Part shown: positions 18,002-28,185 of the stretch, piece by piece | Layout of the letters: every line of letters begins with the position of its first letter | Position numbering within the stretch: the stretch's first letter is position 1 | From: Streptomyces griseochromogenes | Lineage (GTDB): Bacteria; Actinomycetota; Actinomycetes; Streptomycetales; Streptomycetaceae | Assembly: GCF_001542625.1 (NCBI RefSeq) | Contig: NZ_CP016279.1 | Span: forward strand, 8,618,001-8,682,000 | Reading direction: 5' to 3' | DNA: 64,000 bases | Program-made: the position numbers and the translations under genes | The notes under the pieces: model-generated | The model's database searches: none | Told to the model about the DNA's origin: nothing | Seen by the model: only the letters and a program-made list of their open reading frames with translations

Positions 18002-18958
18002 TCACTCGGCGTCCTCTCTGATGCGCTCGGCGCCACGCAGCCGGGCCGGAGCGGCCCGGCGGTTCTCGGCGACCTCTTCCTCGGTGGGAAGTTCGGCACC
18101 GCGCGTGAGCAGCTTGAGCCGTGGCTGGTAGCGCTCGGGCACGACCGGCAGGCCGGGCGGGGCGGTGGACGCGGCGCCGGCCGCGAACACGTGCTTGACC
18201 AGCCGGTCCTCAAGAGAGTGGTACGACAGCACGGCGACGCGTCCGCCGACGGCGAGGGACTTCACGGCGGCCGGGATCGCCCGCTCCAGGACGGACAGCT
18301 CGCCGTTGACCTCGATGCGCAGCGCCTGGAAGGTGCGCTTGGCCGGGTTGCCGCCGGTGCGCTTGGCGGCCTGCGGCAGCGCGTCCCTGATCAGCTCGAC
18401 GAGCCGCGCGCTGGTGCTGAACGGCTCCTTCTCGCGCTCGCGGACGATCGCGGAGACGATCCGCTTGGCCTGCTTCTCCTCGCCGTACGCGCGCAGGATC
18501 CGTACCAGCTCGCCCGCCGGATAGGTGTTGAGGACCTCGGCCGCGCTGATCCCGGTCGTCTGGTCCATGCGCATGTCGAGGGGGGCGTCCTGGGCGTAGG
18601 CGAAGCCGCGGTCGGCCTCGTCCAGCTGCATGGAGGAGACGCCGAGGTCGAACAGGACGCCCTGCACACGCGGGAGGCCGAGCCTGCGCAGCACGTCGGG
18701 CAGCTCGTCGTACACGGCGTGCACGAGGGTGGCGCGCTCGCCGAAGGGGGCGAGCCGCTCGCCGGACAGCCGCAGCGCCTCCTTGTCCCGGTCGAGGGCG
18801 ATCAGCCGCGCCTCGGGGAACCGGGTCAGCAGCGCCTCGCTGTGGCCGCCGAGGCCGAGGGTGCAGTCGACGACCACCGCTCCCGGCCGCTCCAGGGCGG
18901 GTGCCAGCAGATCCAGGCACCGCTGGAGCATCACCGGGACGTGTCGACTCTGGCTCAA
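18002..18958 (-). CDS. rsmH: RsmH (MraW), 16S rRNA m4C1402 methyltransferase
   Basis: An S-adenosylmethionine-dependent enzyme that N4-methylates cytidine 1402 of 16S rRNA. The 318-residue protein has HVPVML at its N-terminus, the SAM motif [16 protein letters not shown] and the [20 protein letters not shown] motif. It also has the late [13 protein letters not shown] and [11 protein letters not shown] motifs. The start is an unusual TTG, supported by GAGAGG six bases before it and by the N-terminus [11 protein letters not shown] of the family. It is the promoter-proximal gene of the dcw cluster here; no mraZ is present in front of it. Confidence 0.96.
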   Translation of the reverse strand: MSQSRHVPVMLQRCLDLLAPALERPGAVVVDCTLGLGGHSEALLTRFPEARLIALDRDKEALRLSGERLAPFGERATLVHAVYDELPDVLRRLGLPRVQGVLFDLGVSSMQLDEADRGFAYAQDAPLDMRMDQTTGISAAEVLNTYPAGELVRILRAYGEEKQAKRIVSAIVREREKEPFSTSARLVELIRDALPQAAKRTGGNPAKRTFQALRIEVNGELSVLERAIPAAVKSLAVGGRVAVLSYHSLEDRLVKHVFAAGAASTAPPGLPVVPERYQPRLKLLTRGAELPTEEEVAENRRAAPARLRGAERIREDAE

Positions 18959-19370
18959 AGGTGCCTCTCAGTTCCGGCGGGCCATACGCACCGCCGGGTC
19001 CCCGCCCGCTCGATGAAGGGGAGGCCTGCCGGCGCCGGAAGCGTCAGCCGACCGGGAGCGGGAGGAGGCCGAGCCGTACGTACGCGCCGCGCACGTGGGG
19101 AGACGGTCCGGGCGGGTGCCGGGATCTCCGGGGGTTTCACCAGCAGGGAGGGCCACGCCTCCCGCTTCGCGTCACTTTAGTCCACCGTGTCGCGCGGTCA
19201 ATCAACCGGCCTGCGCGTCGCGTACCGCATCCCGGTGGGTGCCGCAATTCGAGCGGAATCACCTGCGCGGACCCTGTTTGCCCTCCGTGTGGGTTAGCTC
19301 ACAACAAGCCACGATGACGTTCTTTGTCCACTCTCACAGCGGGCCAGGGCCGGAGGTGACCAGTAACGTC
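18959..19370. other. Divergent intergenic region before the dcw cluster
   Basis: This 412-base gap separates rsmH (minus) from the carbonic anhydrase gene (plus). It must hold the promoters of both. I see no convincing gene in it; open frames in the rsmH-proximal part have compositionally poor, Arg/Pro-rich products. No mraZ-like sequence or repeated MraZ box is visible. Confidence 0.5.
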
Positions 19371-19925
19371 ATGAGTATGACGACTTCCGCAGCAGTTCCC
19401 ACTGGATCCGAAGGCGCCATAACCAGCGACGGCACCGTGACGGACCGCCTGGTGGAGGCCAATCAGCGGTACGCCACCGCCTTCACCGACCCCGGAATGG
19501 ACGCCCGTCCCGTCCTGCACGTGGCCGTGGTCGCCTGCATGGACGCCCGACTCGACCTGCACGCCGCGCTCGGCCTGGAGCTCGGCGACTGCCACACCAT
19601 CCGCAACGCGGGCGGCGTGGTCACCGACGACGTCATCCGCTCGCTCACCATCAGCCAGCGCAAGCTCGGCACCCGCAGCATCGTCCTGATCCACCACACC
19701 GGCTGTGGTCTGGAGTCCCTCACCGAGGACTTCCGCACCGAGCTGGAGATGGAGGTCGGCCAGCGTCCCGCGTGGGCGGTGGAGTCCTTCCGGGACGTCG
19801 ACCAGGACGTGCGCCAGTCCATGCAGCGGGTGCGTACCTCGCCGTTCCTGCTCCACGCCGACGACGTGCGCGGCTTCGTCTTCGACGTGCGCACCGGCCT
19901 GCTGCGCGAGGTCGACCCGGCCTGA
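19371..19925 (+). CDS. Beta-class carbonic anhydrase
   Basis: A zinc enzyme interconverting CO2 and bicarbonate. The product of about 184 residues has the beta-class signature: Cys56-x-Asp58-x-Arg60 in ACMDARLD, and His109-x-x-Cys112 in HHTGCG. The zinc ligands are Cys56, His109 and Cys112, with the Asp58/Arg60 dyad. Its length and the DDVIRSLTISQRKLGTR segment resemble the short Rv1284-type subgroup. Two ATGs (19371, 19377) are possible; GGAGGTGA lies rather far upstream at 19352-19359. The gene appears monocistronic. Confidence 0.93.
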   Translation: MSMTTSAAVPTGSEGAITSDGTVTDRLVEANQRYATAFTDPGMDARPVLHVAVVACMDARLDLHAALGLELGDCHTIRNAGGVVTDDVIRSLTISQRKLGTRSIVLIHHTGCGLESLTEDFRTELEMEVGQRPAWAVESFRDVDQDVRQSMQRVRTSPFLLHADDVRGFVFDVRTGLLREVDPA

Positions 19926-20198
19926 GCCCGGCCCGACCGGGCGCACCGGCCTGCCCAGAACACCCCGCCGTACGCACGCATTCGGCCGCTCGGCATCGAA
20001 AACGGTGGTCGAAATGGCCGTAAGACCGACATCGTGCGGGCAGTTGTCCACAGTCGAGTGACACGAATCGGTAACGGCAGCAAGAATGCGGGTGTGGCGT
20101 CGCACGGAACTATTTCCGCGCGGTGTCCGTGTTTCGGGGTGGGCCGGTTTCGCATCGCAGAGCGGCGGCCCGAGTAAGAACGGGCCGAGGAGGGCCGG

Positions 20199-21238
<1,040 letters not shown>

Positions 21239-21239
<1 letters not shown>

Positions 21240-22597
21240 TGAGCATCGGGGGGACGGGGCGGGAGGGCGCCGACGGCGGGGAGGCGGGCGGTGTCCGTAC
21301 GGCCCTGGCGGGGCTGACCACCCGCGGCCGTTCCTTCCTGGCGGCCGGCATCGCGGCCGCGATCTGCGCGTATGTCCTGGGCCAGGGCGAGCTGCTGCGG
21401 GTCGGCCTGCTGCTGGCCGTGCTGCCCCTGCTCTGCGCGACCGTGCTGTACCGCACCCGCTACCGGGTGTCCGGCAGCCGCCGGCTCTCCCCCGCGCGCG
21501 TACCCGCCGGCAGCGAGGCCCGGGTGCACCTGCGGATGGACAACGTCTCCCGGCTGCCCACGGGCCTGCTGATGCTCCAGGACCGGGTGCCCTACGTCCT
21601 CGGGCCCCGGCCCCGCTTCGTACTGGACCGGATGGAGCCGGGCGGCCGCCGCGAGGTGTCCTACCGGGTCCGCTCGGACCTGCGGGGCCGCTATCCGCTG
21701 GGGCCGCTGCAGCTGCGGCTGACCGACCCGTTCGGCATGTGCGAACTGACCCGGTCCTTCTCGACGTTCGACACGCTGACGGTCATCCCGCGCGTGGACC
21801 CGCTGGCACCGGTCCGCTTCAGCGGCGAGGCCAAGGGGTACGGCGACGGGCGGCAGCGCTCGCTGGCCCTGGCGGGCGAGGACGACGTGATCCCGCGCGG
21901 GTACCGCTACGGCGACGATCTGCGCCGGGTCCACTGGCGCTCCACGGCGCGCTACGGCGAGCTGATGGTGCGCCGTGAGGAGCAGCCGCGGCGCTCGCGC
22001 TGCACGGTGCTCCTGGACACCCGGGGCATCGCCTACGAGGGCGCGGGACCCGACTCGGCCTTCGAATGGGCCGTCTCCGGCACCGCCTCGGCCCTCGTGC
22101 ACATGCTCGAACGGGGCTTCTCGGTGCGCCTGCTCACGGACAACGGCAGCTCGGTGCCCGGCGAGGGCGCCGACGGGTTCGCGGGCGCCGGGCAGGAGAC
22201 GGCGGACGCGGCCGGGCTGATGATGGACACCCTCGCGGTGATCGACCACTCCGACGGCACGGGCCTGTCCCGGGCGTACGACGTGCTGCGCGGCGGGAGC
22301 GAGGGGCTGCTGGTCGCCTTCCTGGGCGATCTCGACGAGGAGCAGGCCGCGGTGGTGGCCAAGATGCGCCAGCGCAGCGGCGGCGCGGTCGCCTTCGTAC
22401 TGGACCCCGACACCTGGGTGCGCGAGGCGACCGACGTGCCGGGCCCGGGCGACAGACACGAGGAACGGCTGCGCATGCTGCGCGAGGCGGGCTGGACCGT
22501 GCTGAGCGTGCCGCGCGGCGCCTCGCTGAACGATCTGTGGCGGCAGGCGGACCGGGAACGCTCGGGCCTGGCCGCCGTGAGCGGGGAGGCACTGTGA
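21239..22597 (+). CDS. DUF58-domain membrane protein
   Basis: A 452-residue protein with two adjacent N-terminal transmembrane segments (about residues 30-65), a beta-rich segment, then the DUF58 domain. The domain carries the hallmark GEDDVIPRGYRYGDDLRRVHWRST motif (about 225-250) and a von Willebrand-A-like fold after it. DUF58 proteins are standard partners of MoxR ATPases. The start ATG overlaps the MoxR stop by one base (TGATG); a GTG directly in front gives a four-base overlap instead. Its stop overlaps the next start in the same way. Confidence 0.9.
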
Positions 22598-24984
22598 TGA
22601 GCGGGCGGGCACGATTGGCGCTGTGCGCCGCCGCGGCCACGCTGATGGCCTCGTGCGCGCTGCTGCCCCTCGTCGACCGGCCCACGTGGCTGCTGCAGGC
22701 GGTCCTGCTGGTCGCCGTGCAGACCGGGGTGGGCGCGGCGGCCCGGCGGGTGCCGCTGGCACGGCCGCTGACCGTGGCGGCACAGGCCTTGGTGACGCTG
22801 ATGCTGCTGACCCTGGTCTTCGCCCATCAGCAGGCGATCATCGGACTCGTCCCCGGCCCGGACGCCTTCCGGCACTTCGACGACCTGTTCCAGCAGGGTT
22901 CGAACGACGTCAGCCAGTACGCGATACCGGCACCGCTCACCGACGGCATCAAACTGATGCTGATCGGCGGGGTCCTGGGCATCGGCCTGCTGGTGGACGC
23001 CCTCGCGGTGACCTTCCGCAGCGCGGCCCCGGCCGGTCTGCCGCTGCTCGCGCTCTACTCGGTGGCCGCCGGGCTGTCCCACGGCGCCGCCGACTGGCTG
23101 TGGTTCCTGGTCGCGGCGGCCGGCTATCTGATGCTCCTGCTCGCCGAGAGCCGGGACCGGCTCGCGCAGTGGGGCCGCGTCTTCGGCGGCGGGCCCCGCA
23201 CCCCGGGCGATCCGGAAGGCGGCGCGGTGGCCCCGGTGCGCTCCGGGCGCCGGATCGGCGCGGTCGCCCTCGGCGTCGCCCTGGTGGTGCCGCTCGCCCT
23301 GCCGGCGATGCAGGGCGGCCTGCTGGACGCCGCCGGGGCGGGTGCCGGGCCGGGCCACGGGAGCGGCGGCACGATCTCCGCGGTCAACCCGCTGGTGTCG
23401 CTGCGCGACAGCCTGAACGTGGACAACGACCGACAGGTGCTGTCCGTGAGGACCAGCGCCAACGATCTCTCGGACATGTACCTGCGGATCGTGTCCCTCG
23501 ACGACTTCGACGGCACGACCTGGAAGCCGTCCCAGCGTCACATCATCGGCGTGCCCGGCCTCTTCCCGACTCCGGCCGGCCTGGGCGCGGACGTCAGGCG
23601 CACCGCCGTGAGGTCGACGATCACGGCCGCGGACTGGTACGCGCAGGACTGGCTGCCGATGCCGTACCCGCCGTCCAAGGTGCGGATCGACGGCAACTGG
23701 CGTTACGAACCGGTCGGCATGACGCTCGTCGGCGACCACGGCCAGAACACACGCGGCGAGACCTACCAGGTGACCAGCCTGGACGTGCAGCCGACGGCCG
23801 GGCAACTGTCCGACGCGCCGCAGCCGCCGGCGGCCCTGAAGCGTGAGTACACCAAGGTGCCGTCCGGGCTGCCGAAGGTGGTGGCCCGGACCGCCAAGGA
23901 GATCACCGCGGGTGCGGCCAGCCACTACGACGAGGCGGTCAAGCTCCAGGACTACTTCGCCGTGACCGGTGGATTCCAGTACGACACCCAGGTGGAGATC
24001 GGCCACGGCCCGGACGCCATCGCGAACTTCCTGAAGAAGAAGCAGGGTTTCTGCGTCCACTTCTCCTTCGCGATGGCGGCGATGGCCCGCACGCTCGGCA
24101 TCCCGGCCCGGGTGGCGGTGGGCTTCGCGCCCGGCACCCCGCAGGCGGACGGCACGGTCTCGGTGACCCTGAAGGACGCGCACGCCTGGCCCGAGCTGTA
24201 CTTCGAGGGCGTTGGCTGGACCCGCTTCGAGCCGACCCCGACCCGGGGCACCACACCGTCGTACACCCAGTCGGACACGCCCGGCAGTTCGTTGCCGAAC
24301 GAGTCCCTGCCGTCCCACAACTCGTCCACGGCGCCCTCGGCGGCCCCCTCGCCGAGCGACAGCTGCACGGCCCGGCTGCACAAGCTCGACGCGTGCGACA
24401 GCCCCTCCGCGGCGGCGGCCACGCACAGCGGTGGTGGCGACGACCGGAGCTGGCTGTGGTACGCGCTGGTCGGGCTCGGTGCCCTGGCCGTCCTGGCGGT
24501 TCCGCTGTCGCCCCTGCTGTGGCGGGCGCGCCTGCGGGCCCTGCGGCTCGGCGCGCACGCGCGGACCGATGAGGGCGCGGCGGCACACACGCTGGCGGCC
24601 TGGCAGGAGCTGACCGACAGCGCCTGGGACGTCGGCATCCTGCCGGACGAGTCACAGACCCCGCGCAGGGCGGCGGCCCGGATCGTCCTGCTGAGCCACC
24701 TCGACGCGACGGCCGCCGCCGCGGTGCACCGGGTGGCCGACGCGGTGGAGCAGGTGCTCTACGCGCCCCGGCCGCGCCCGGTGGCGGGCCTGGCCGAGGA
24801 CGTGCGCCGGGTGATCGCCGCGTTGAACGGCACGGTGAGCGGGCGCACCCGGCTGCGGGCACGGATCGCGCCGCGCTCGGCCGCGCGGGTGCTGTGGGCG
24901 GTGTCGGCCTGGTGGGCGGCGCTCAGGACACGCGCGTCGGCGGCCCGGCCGACGCTGCGCAGGACTTCGGGGCAGCAGGGCTGA
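22597..24984 (+). CDS. Transglutaminase-like membrane protein (TgpA type)
   Basis: A 795-residue polytopic protein. The N-terminal half has about six transmembrane segments (roughly residues 5-245), followed by the DUF3488-type extracellular part. The transglutaminase-like domain comes next, with catalytic Cys486 in KQGFCVHFSFAMAAMARTLGIPAR and His529 in DAHAWPELYFEGVGWTRFEPTP. A Ser/Pro linker leads to one further membrane segment near residue 630 and a cytoplasmic DUF4129-like tail. The start is coupled to the DUF58 stop (TGATG). Together with MoxR and DUF58 it forms a three-gene operon closed by a strong terminator. Confidence 0.92.
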   Translation: MSGRARLALCAAAATLMASCALLPLVDRPTWLLQAVLLVAVQTGVGAAARRVPLARPLTVAAQALVTLMLLTLVFAHQQAIIGLVPGPDAFRHFDDLFQQGSNDVSQYAIPAPLTDGIKLMLIGGVLGIGLLVDALAVTFRSAAPAGLPLLALYSVAAGLSHGAADWLWFLVAAAGYLMLLLAESRDRLAQWGRVFGGGPRTPGDPEGGAVAPVRSGRRIGAVALGVALVVPLALPAMQGGLLDAAGAGAGPGHGSGGTISAVNPLVSLRDSLNVDNDRQVLSVRTSANDLSDMYLRIVSLDDFDGTTWKPSQRHIIGVPGLFPTPAGLGADVRRTAVRSTITAADWYAQDWLPMPYPPSKVRIDGNWRYEPVGMTLVGDHGQNTRGETYQVTSLDVQPTAGQLSDAPQPPAALKREYTKVPSGLPKVVARTAKEITAGAASHYDEAVKLQDYFAVTGGFQYDTQVEIGHGPDAIANFLKKKQGFCVHFSFAMAAMARTLGIPARVAVGFAPGTPQADGTVSVTLKDAHAWPELYFEGVGWTRFEPTPTRGTTPSYTQSDTPGSSLPNESLPSHNSSTAPSAAPSPSDSCTARLHKLDACDSPSAAAATHSGGGDDRSWLWYALVGLGALAVLAVPLSPLLWRARLRALRLGAHARTDEGAAAHTLAAWQELTDSAWDVGILPDESQTPRRAAARIVLLSHLDATAAAAVHRVADAVEQVLYAPRPRPVAGLAEDVRRVIAALNGTVSGRTRLRARIAPRSAARVLWAVSAWWAALRTRASAARPTLRRTSGQQG

Positions 24985-24997
24985 GAGGCGGGTACGC

Positions 24998-25033
24998 GTG
25001 AGGGGTGACCACCGGCTGGTGGTCACCCCTCAC
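24998..25033. terminator. Bidirectional terminator
   Basis: A perfect 16-bp stem with a GGCT loop (25014-25017) lies between the convergent transglutaminase and DUF3040 genes, 13 bases after the former's stop and 18 bases after the latter's. Confidence 0.9.
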
Positions 25034-25051
25034 TGATGTCTGCCGCTTGGG

Positions 25052-25438
25052 CTAGTGTCCCTGCTGCTCGTCCCGACGGCGCTGCCAGCGCTGCTCGATC
25101 CGGTCCATCATGGAGCGCTTCTGCCGAACCTGGCGGCGCGGCGCACCGGCAGGCTGCTCACCCGGCTTCGGGGCCTTCCGCCAGCCCGTGACGGCGAGCA
25201 CGGCACAGCCCAGCATGACGAGGAAGCCCACCACGCTCACCCAGATCTGCTGTGCGACCATTCCGGCCATGAGGAGCGCGATACCCACGAGGAAGCCCGC
25301 AGCCGCCTGGTAGACCCGCCGCCGGGTGTACGTCCGCAGCCCACTTCCCTCAAGCGCCGACGCGAACTTGGGATCTTCGGCGTACAGCGCTCGCTCCATT
25401 TGCTCGAGCATGCGCTGCTCGTGCTCCGAGAGCGGCAC
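25052..25438 (-). CDS. DUF3040-family membrane protein
   Basis: A 128-residue actinobacterial membrane protein. It begins with the family motif MPLSEHEQRMLEQMERALYA and DPKFA. Two adjacent transmembrane segments follow (about residues 40-60 and 65-85), then a basic Arg/Lys/Gln cytoplasmic tail. The GTG at 25438 is chosen because GAGGAGGA precedes it and the product then starts exactly at the conserved motif; the frame continues upstream without support. Function unknown; family members are usually near the cell-division region, as here. Confidence 0.88.
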   Translation of the reverse strand: MPLSEHEQRMLEQMERALYAEDPKFASALEGSGLRTYTRRRVYQAAAGFLVGIALLMAGMVAQQIWVSVVGFLVMLGCAVLAVTGWRKAPKPGEQPAGAPRRQVRQKRSMMDRIEQRWQRRRDEQQGH

Positions 25439-25714
25439 GGAGTCCTCCTCATCGTGCAGTCGCCGGGGCGACCCGGGGGTCCCTTCAGGATAGGCAGGGA
25501 ATCGCCCCCGTGAAACCCGCCCCTCTACGCCAATTGGCCAACCGGATTCCGCCATGACCGGCCCGGCTCGCTGAGGCTTCCATTCCCCGGCGGCCGACCC
25601 GTCATGCCGGACGGTATACCTCGATCATACGGCGCAAACCGCTCGATCGGGCGTCTTGTGGCGTACTCCATCTGCTGCCGAGCGCCTGATCAGCGGCGGG
25701 CGCCGCCGAGGCAC

Positions 25715-26485
25715 TCAGGCCCCCGCGGCACCCGGCGTCTCACCGAGCACATGGAGCTGGGTGGCGACGGAGTGGAACGCCGCCAACTCGGCCGCGGCGG
25801 CCTCCAGCTTCAGCAGGGCGTCGAAGGCGCCGGGCTCGGTGTCCACCAGGACGCCGGGCACGAGGTCGGCGAAGACGCGTACGCCGTGCACGGCACCGAT
25901 CTTCAGGCCCGCGCCCTCGACCAGCGCGGTGAGCTGCTCGGCGGTGAAGCGGCGCGGCATCGGGTCCCCGGCGCCCCAACGGCCCTGCGGGTCCTCCAGG
26001 GCCTGCTTGGCCTCCTTGAAGTGACCGGCGAGCGCCCGGGCGAGGACGGCGCCGCCGAGACCCGCGGCGAGCAGGCTGAGGACGCCCTCGGAACGCAGGG
26101 CGGCCACCGCGTTGCGGACACTCTCGGCGGGGTCGTCGACGTACTCCAGGACGCCGTGGCACAGCACGGCGTCGTAGCCACCGCGCTCGACCACGTCGAA
26201 CAGGCCGTGGGCGTCGCCCTGGACGCCCTTGACCCGGTCGGCGACGCCGGCCTCGGCGGCGCGGCGCTCCAGCGCGAACAGCGCGTTCGGGCTGGGGTCG
26301 ACGACGGTGACGCGGTGGCCGAGGCGGGCGACGGGCACGGCGAAGTTGCCGCTGCCGCCCCCGGTGTCGAGCACGTCCAGCGAGTCCCGTCCCGTGGCCT
26401 TGACCCGGCGGTCGAGGGCGTCCTGGAGGACCTCCCAGACCACGGCGGTACGGAGGGAGGCGCGGGGTCGCATCGGGTCCGGCAC
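25715..26485 (-). CDS. Class I SAM-dependent methyltransferase
   Basis: A 256-residue soluble methyltransferase of the Methyltransf_11/25 type. Motif I is LDTGGGSGNFAVPVARLG. The acidic end of strand beta-2 is VTVVDPSPNAL, and GYDAVLCHGVLEYVDDP forms the later motifs. The start is GTG with GAGGAG nine bases upstream. The C-terminal part resembles CmoM/SmtA-like tRNA or small-molecule methyltransferases, but the substrate cannot be inferred. It lies between the DUF3040 and HEPN genes on the same strand, with 180 bases to the latter. Confidence 0.85.
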   Translation of the reverse strand: MPDPMRPRASLRTAVVWEVLQDALDRRVKATGRDSLDVLDTGGGSGNFAVPVARLGHRVTVVDPSPNALFALERRAAEAGVADRVKGVQGDAHGLFDVVERGGYDAVLCHGVLEYVDDPAESVRNAVAALRSEGVLSLLAAGLGGAVLARALAGHFKEAKQALEDPQGRWGAGDPMPRRFTAEQLTALVEGAGLKIGAVHGVRVFADLVPGVLVDTEPGAFDALLKLEAAAAELAAFHSVATQLHVLGETPGAAGA

Positions 26486-26600
26486 TGCAGTTGACTCCTC
26501 GGCGCGGCACCGCCTGTTGCCCGGCGGCGCGAACGGGGTGCCTCCCCGGCCCGGGTGCGGGAGGGAGGAAGGCTTCAGCGCCCTCCACCCTATTGCCTCC

Positions 26601-26636
26601 GGGGCCGTGCCCGGCCACCCGCCGGGCTACGGCCCC
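26601..26636 (-). terminator. Hairpin after the HEPN-domain gene
   Basis: GGGGCCGTGCCCGG pairs with CCGGGCTACGGCCCC through a 7-nt loop, with one bulged base. It lies about 30 bases after the stop of the gene at 26666-27229. Confidence 0.6.
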
Positions 26637-26665
26637 GGCCGTCTCGCACGGCGGACCGTTCGTGG

Positions 26666-27229
26666 TCAGCCCGCGTCCGGGAGGTCGCCGCGGGCACCCG
26701 GGGCGGTGTGCTCGCCGGTGTCCTGGCGGGGCTGGGGCAGCACGGGCTGGAGCACCAGCATGCGCTCGACGATCCGCAGGAACATCGCCACGTCGCGTAT
26801 CAGGTCGTCGGCGTCCCGCCGGCCGGCCGCACCGTGGATGCCGGCCTCGGCGCGGGCGCGGCGGGCGGCGCCGGAGGCGAAGAGCGCGCTCCACTCGGTC
26901 AGTTCGGGGGCGATCTCGGGGAGCACCTCCCAGGCGCTGCGGATGCGGGCGCGGCGGCGCGGGGAGGTCTCGGGCCGGCCCCGGGCGGCGAGGACGGCGG
27001 CGGCGGTGCGCAGGGCGGCGAGGTGAGCGGTCGCGTAGCGCTCGTTGGGTGTTTCCAGGACGGTGGCCTCTTCGAGGCCGGCCCGGGCCTGGGCGAGCAG
27101 TTCGAGGGCGGCGGGCGGGGCCGTGGCCCGGCGGAGCACGGGGTGCACGTCGCTCGCCGGGCCGGTCAGTGAGGGGGCAGGGCCGGTGGCGCGGCGCCGG
27201 TGGGCGGCGGCTGCGGACGAGCTGGCCAT
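26666..27229 (-). CDS. SAV_6107-type HEPN-domain protein
   Basis: A 187-residue all-alpha protein of the actinobacterial SAV_6107 family, a HEPN-like domain. The core (about residues 40-165) is a helical bundle with LLAQARAGLEEATVLETPNERYATAHLAALRTAAAVLA and a following PRRRARIRSAWEVLPEIAPELTEWSALFASGAARR region. I cannot see the Rx4-6H motif of HEPN ribonucleases, so catalytic activity is doubtful. The start has GGAGG. It is transcribed divergently from the ABC-YhgE-TetR operon across a 167-base promoter gap. Function unknown. Confidence 0.8.
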   Translation of the reverse strand: MASSSAAAAHRRRATGPAPSLTGPASDVHPVLRRATAPPAALELLAQARAGLEEATVLETPNERYATAHLAALRTAAAVLAARGRPETSPRRRARIRSAWEVLPEIAPELTEWSALFASGAARRARAEAGIHGAAGRRDADDLIRDVAMFLRIVERMLVLQPVLPQPRQDTGEHTAPGARGDLPDAG

Positions 27230-27348
27230 GACGAACCTCCTGTCGTCTGGGTGACAGCACGGATGCCGTATGTGCCCATCGTGCGGTATGGCACTGACAA
27301 TCCGTTCTGACCTGCGCCTTTGCCTCGCTCGTAGGTTCGGGCGTATTT

Positions 27349-27370
27349 TTGCACTGACCAGTCAGTTCAA
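27349..27370. promoter_or_regulatory. Candidate TetR-family operator
   Basis: A near-perfect 22-base inverted repeat: the 6-base arms ACTGAC and GTCAGT flank a CA centre, and the symmetry extends outward to TTG and CAA with one mismatched pair. It lies 27 bases before the GTG of the pseudo-ATPase gene. The tetR gene at the end of that operon is the obvious candidate to bind it. The site overlaps any plausible promoter there, so repression is the likely mode. Confidence 0.6.
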
Positions 27371-27396
27371 AGAATGGCAAGCAGGCAGGGGGGCTT

Positions 27397-28185
27397 GTGG
27401 ACGGCGTGGACGTCACAGCCAAGGGCCTCGGGCTCAAGGGGCCGCAGGGGTGGGCCTTCCGCGACATCACCCTCGAGGCCGAGCCCGGCTCGCTGATCGC
27501 GATCGAGGGACCGTCCGGCTCCGGCCGTACGAGTCTGCTGCTCGCGCTCACGGGACGGATGAAGGCCACCGCGGGAGCGGCGACGGTGGGCGGGTTCGCG
27601 CTGCCCCGGCACATGGCGGCGGTGCGCCGCGTCGGCGCCGTGGCCAACGTGGCCGGTGTCACCGACCTGGAACCGGCCCTGACCGTCGGGGAACATCTGC
27701 GCGAACGGGCGCTGCTGCAGCGCAGGTTCGGCGGCTCGCTGAGCGAGCTGCTGCGGCCCCGCGCACAGCGCGCCCACGAGGCACGGCTGCGCGTCGACGC
27801 GGCCCTGGCCGCCGCCGGGCTCGACCCGGAGAAGCTGCCCAAGGGATCCCGGACTGCCGTACGCGACCTGGAGCGGCCCGAGGAGCTGCGCCTGTCCGTC
27901 GCGCTGGCCCTCCTCGGCCGGCCCCGGCTGCTCGGGGTCGACGACATCGATCTGAAGCTCTCCGACGCCGAACGCGCCGAAGTCTGGGACCTGCTGCGGT
28001 CCCTCACGCGCGCGGGAACCACGGTCGTGGCCGTGTGCCGCACCGCCCCCGAGGACTGCGTCCGCGTACCCACCGGACGGCGCGCGGAGAGCTCCGGCCG
28101 GAGCGACACGAAGAACGACCGGAGCGACGACGACAGCGACGAGAAGGAGGAGGCCGATGCGCTCGCCGAGGCTGGCCGCGCTTGA
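27397..28185 (+). CDS. ABC-type ATP-binding protein with degenerate motifs (probable pseudo-ATPase)
   Basis: A 262-residue protein with the overall fold of an ABC transporter nucleotide-binding domain. The key motifs have decayed. The P-loop reads GPSGSGRTS with Arg44 in place of the invariant lysine. The LSGGQ signature is replaced by a LERPEELRLS sequence. Walker B reads LLGVDDID with Asp where the catalytic Glu belongs. The C-terminal 35 residues are highly charged Ser/Asp/Lys/Glu. The start is GTG after a G-rich ribosome-binding site. Its 3' end overlaps the YhgE/Pip gene by 29 bases, so the two are made together, probably as parts of one membrane complex or as a regulatory subunit. Confidence 0.85.
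   Translation: MDGVDVTAKGLGLKGPQGWAFRDITLEAEPGSLIAIEGPSGSGRTSLLLALTGRMKATAGAATVGGFALPRHMAAVRRVGAVANVAGVTDLEPALTVGEHLRERALLQRRFGGSLSELLRPRAQRAHEARLRVDAALAAAGLDPEKLPKGSRTAVRDLERPEELRLSVALALLGRPRLLGVDDIDLKLSDAERAEVWDLLRSLTRAGTTVVAVCRTAPEDCVRVPTGRRAESSGRSDTKNDRSDDDSDEKEEADALAEAGRA

Noticed and set aside
18959..19370. A possible mraZ or other small gene before rsmH.
   Set aside because: No frame here shows MraZ motifs, a ribosome-binding site with a sensible product, or balanced composition.
22033..24588. An 851-codon open frame on the minus strand opposite the transglutaminase gene.
   Set aside because: It is the antisense reflection of GC-rich third positions in the real gene; its product is Arg/Gly/His-rich without any domain.
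25740..28109. A 789-codon minus-strand frame across the methyltransferase, HEPN and pseudo-ATPase genes.
   Set aside because: It crosses three well-supported genes and two promoter gaps and has Arg/Pro-rich noise composition.
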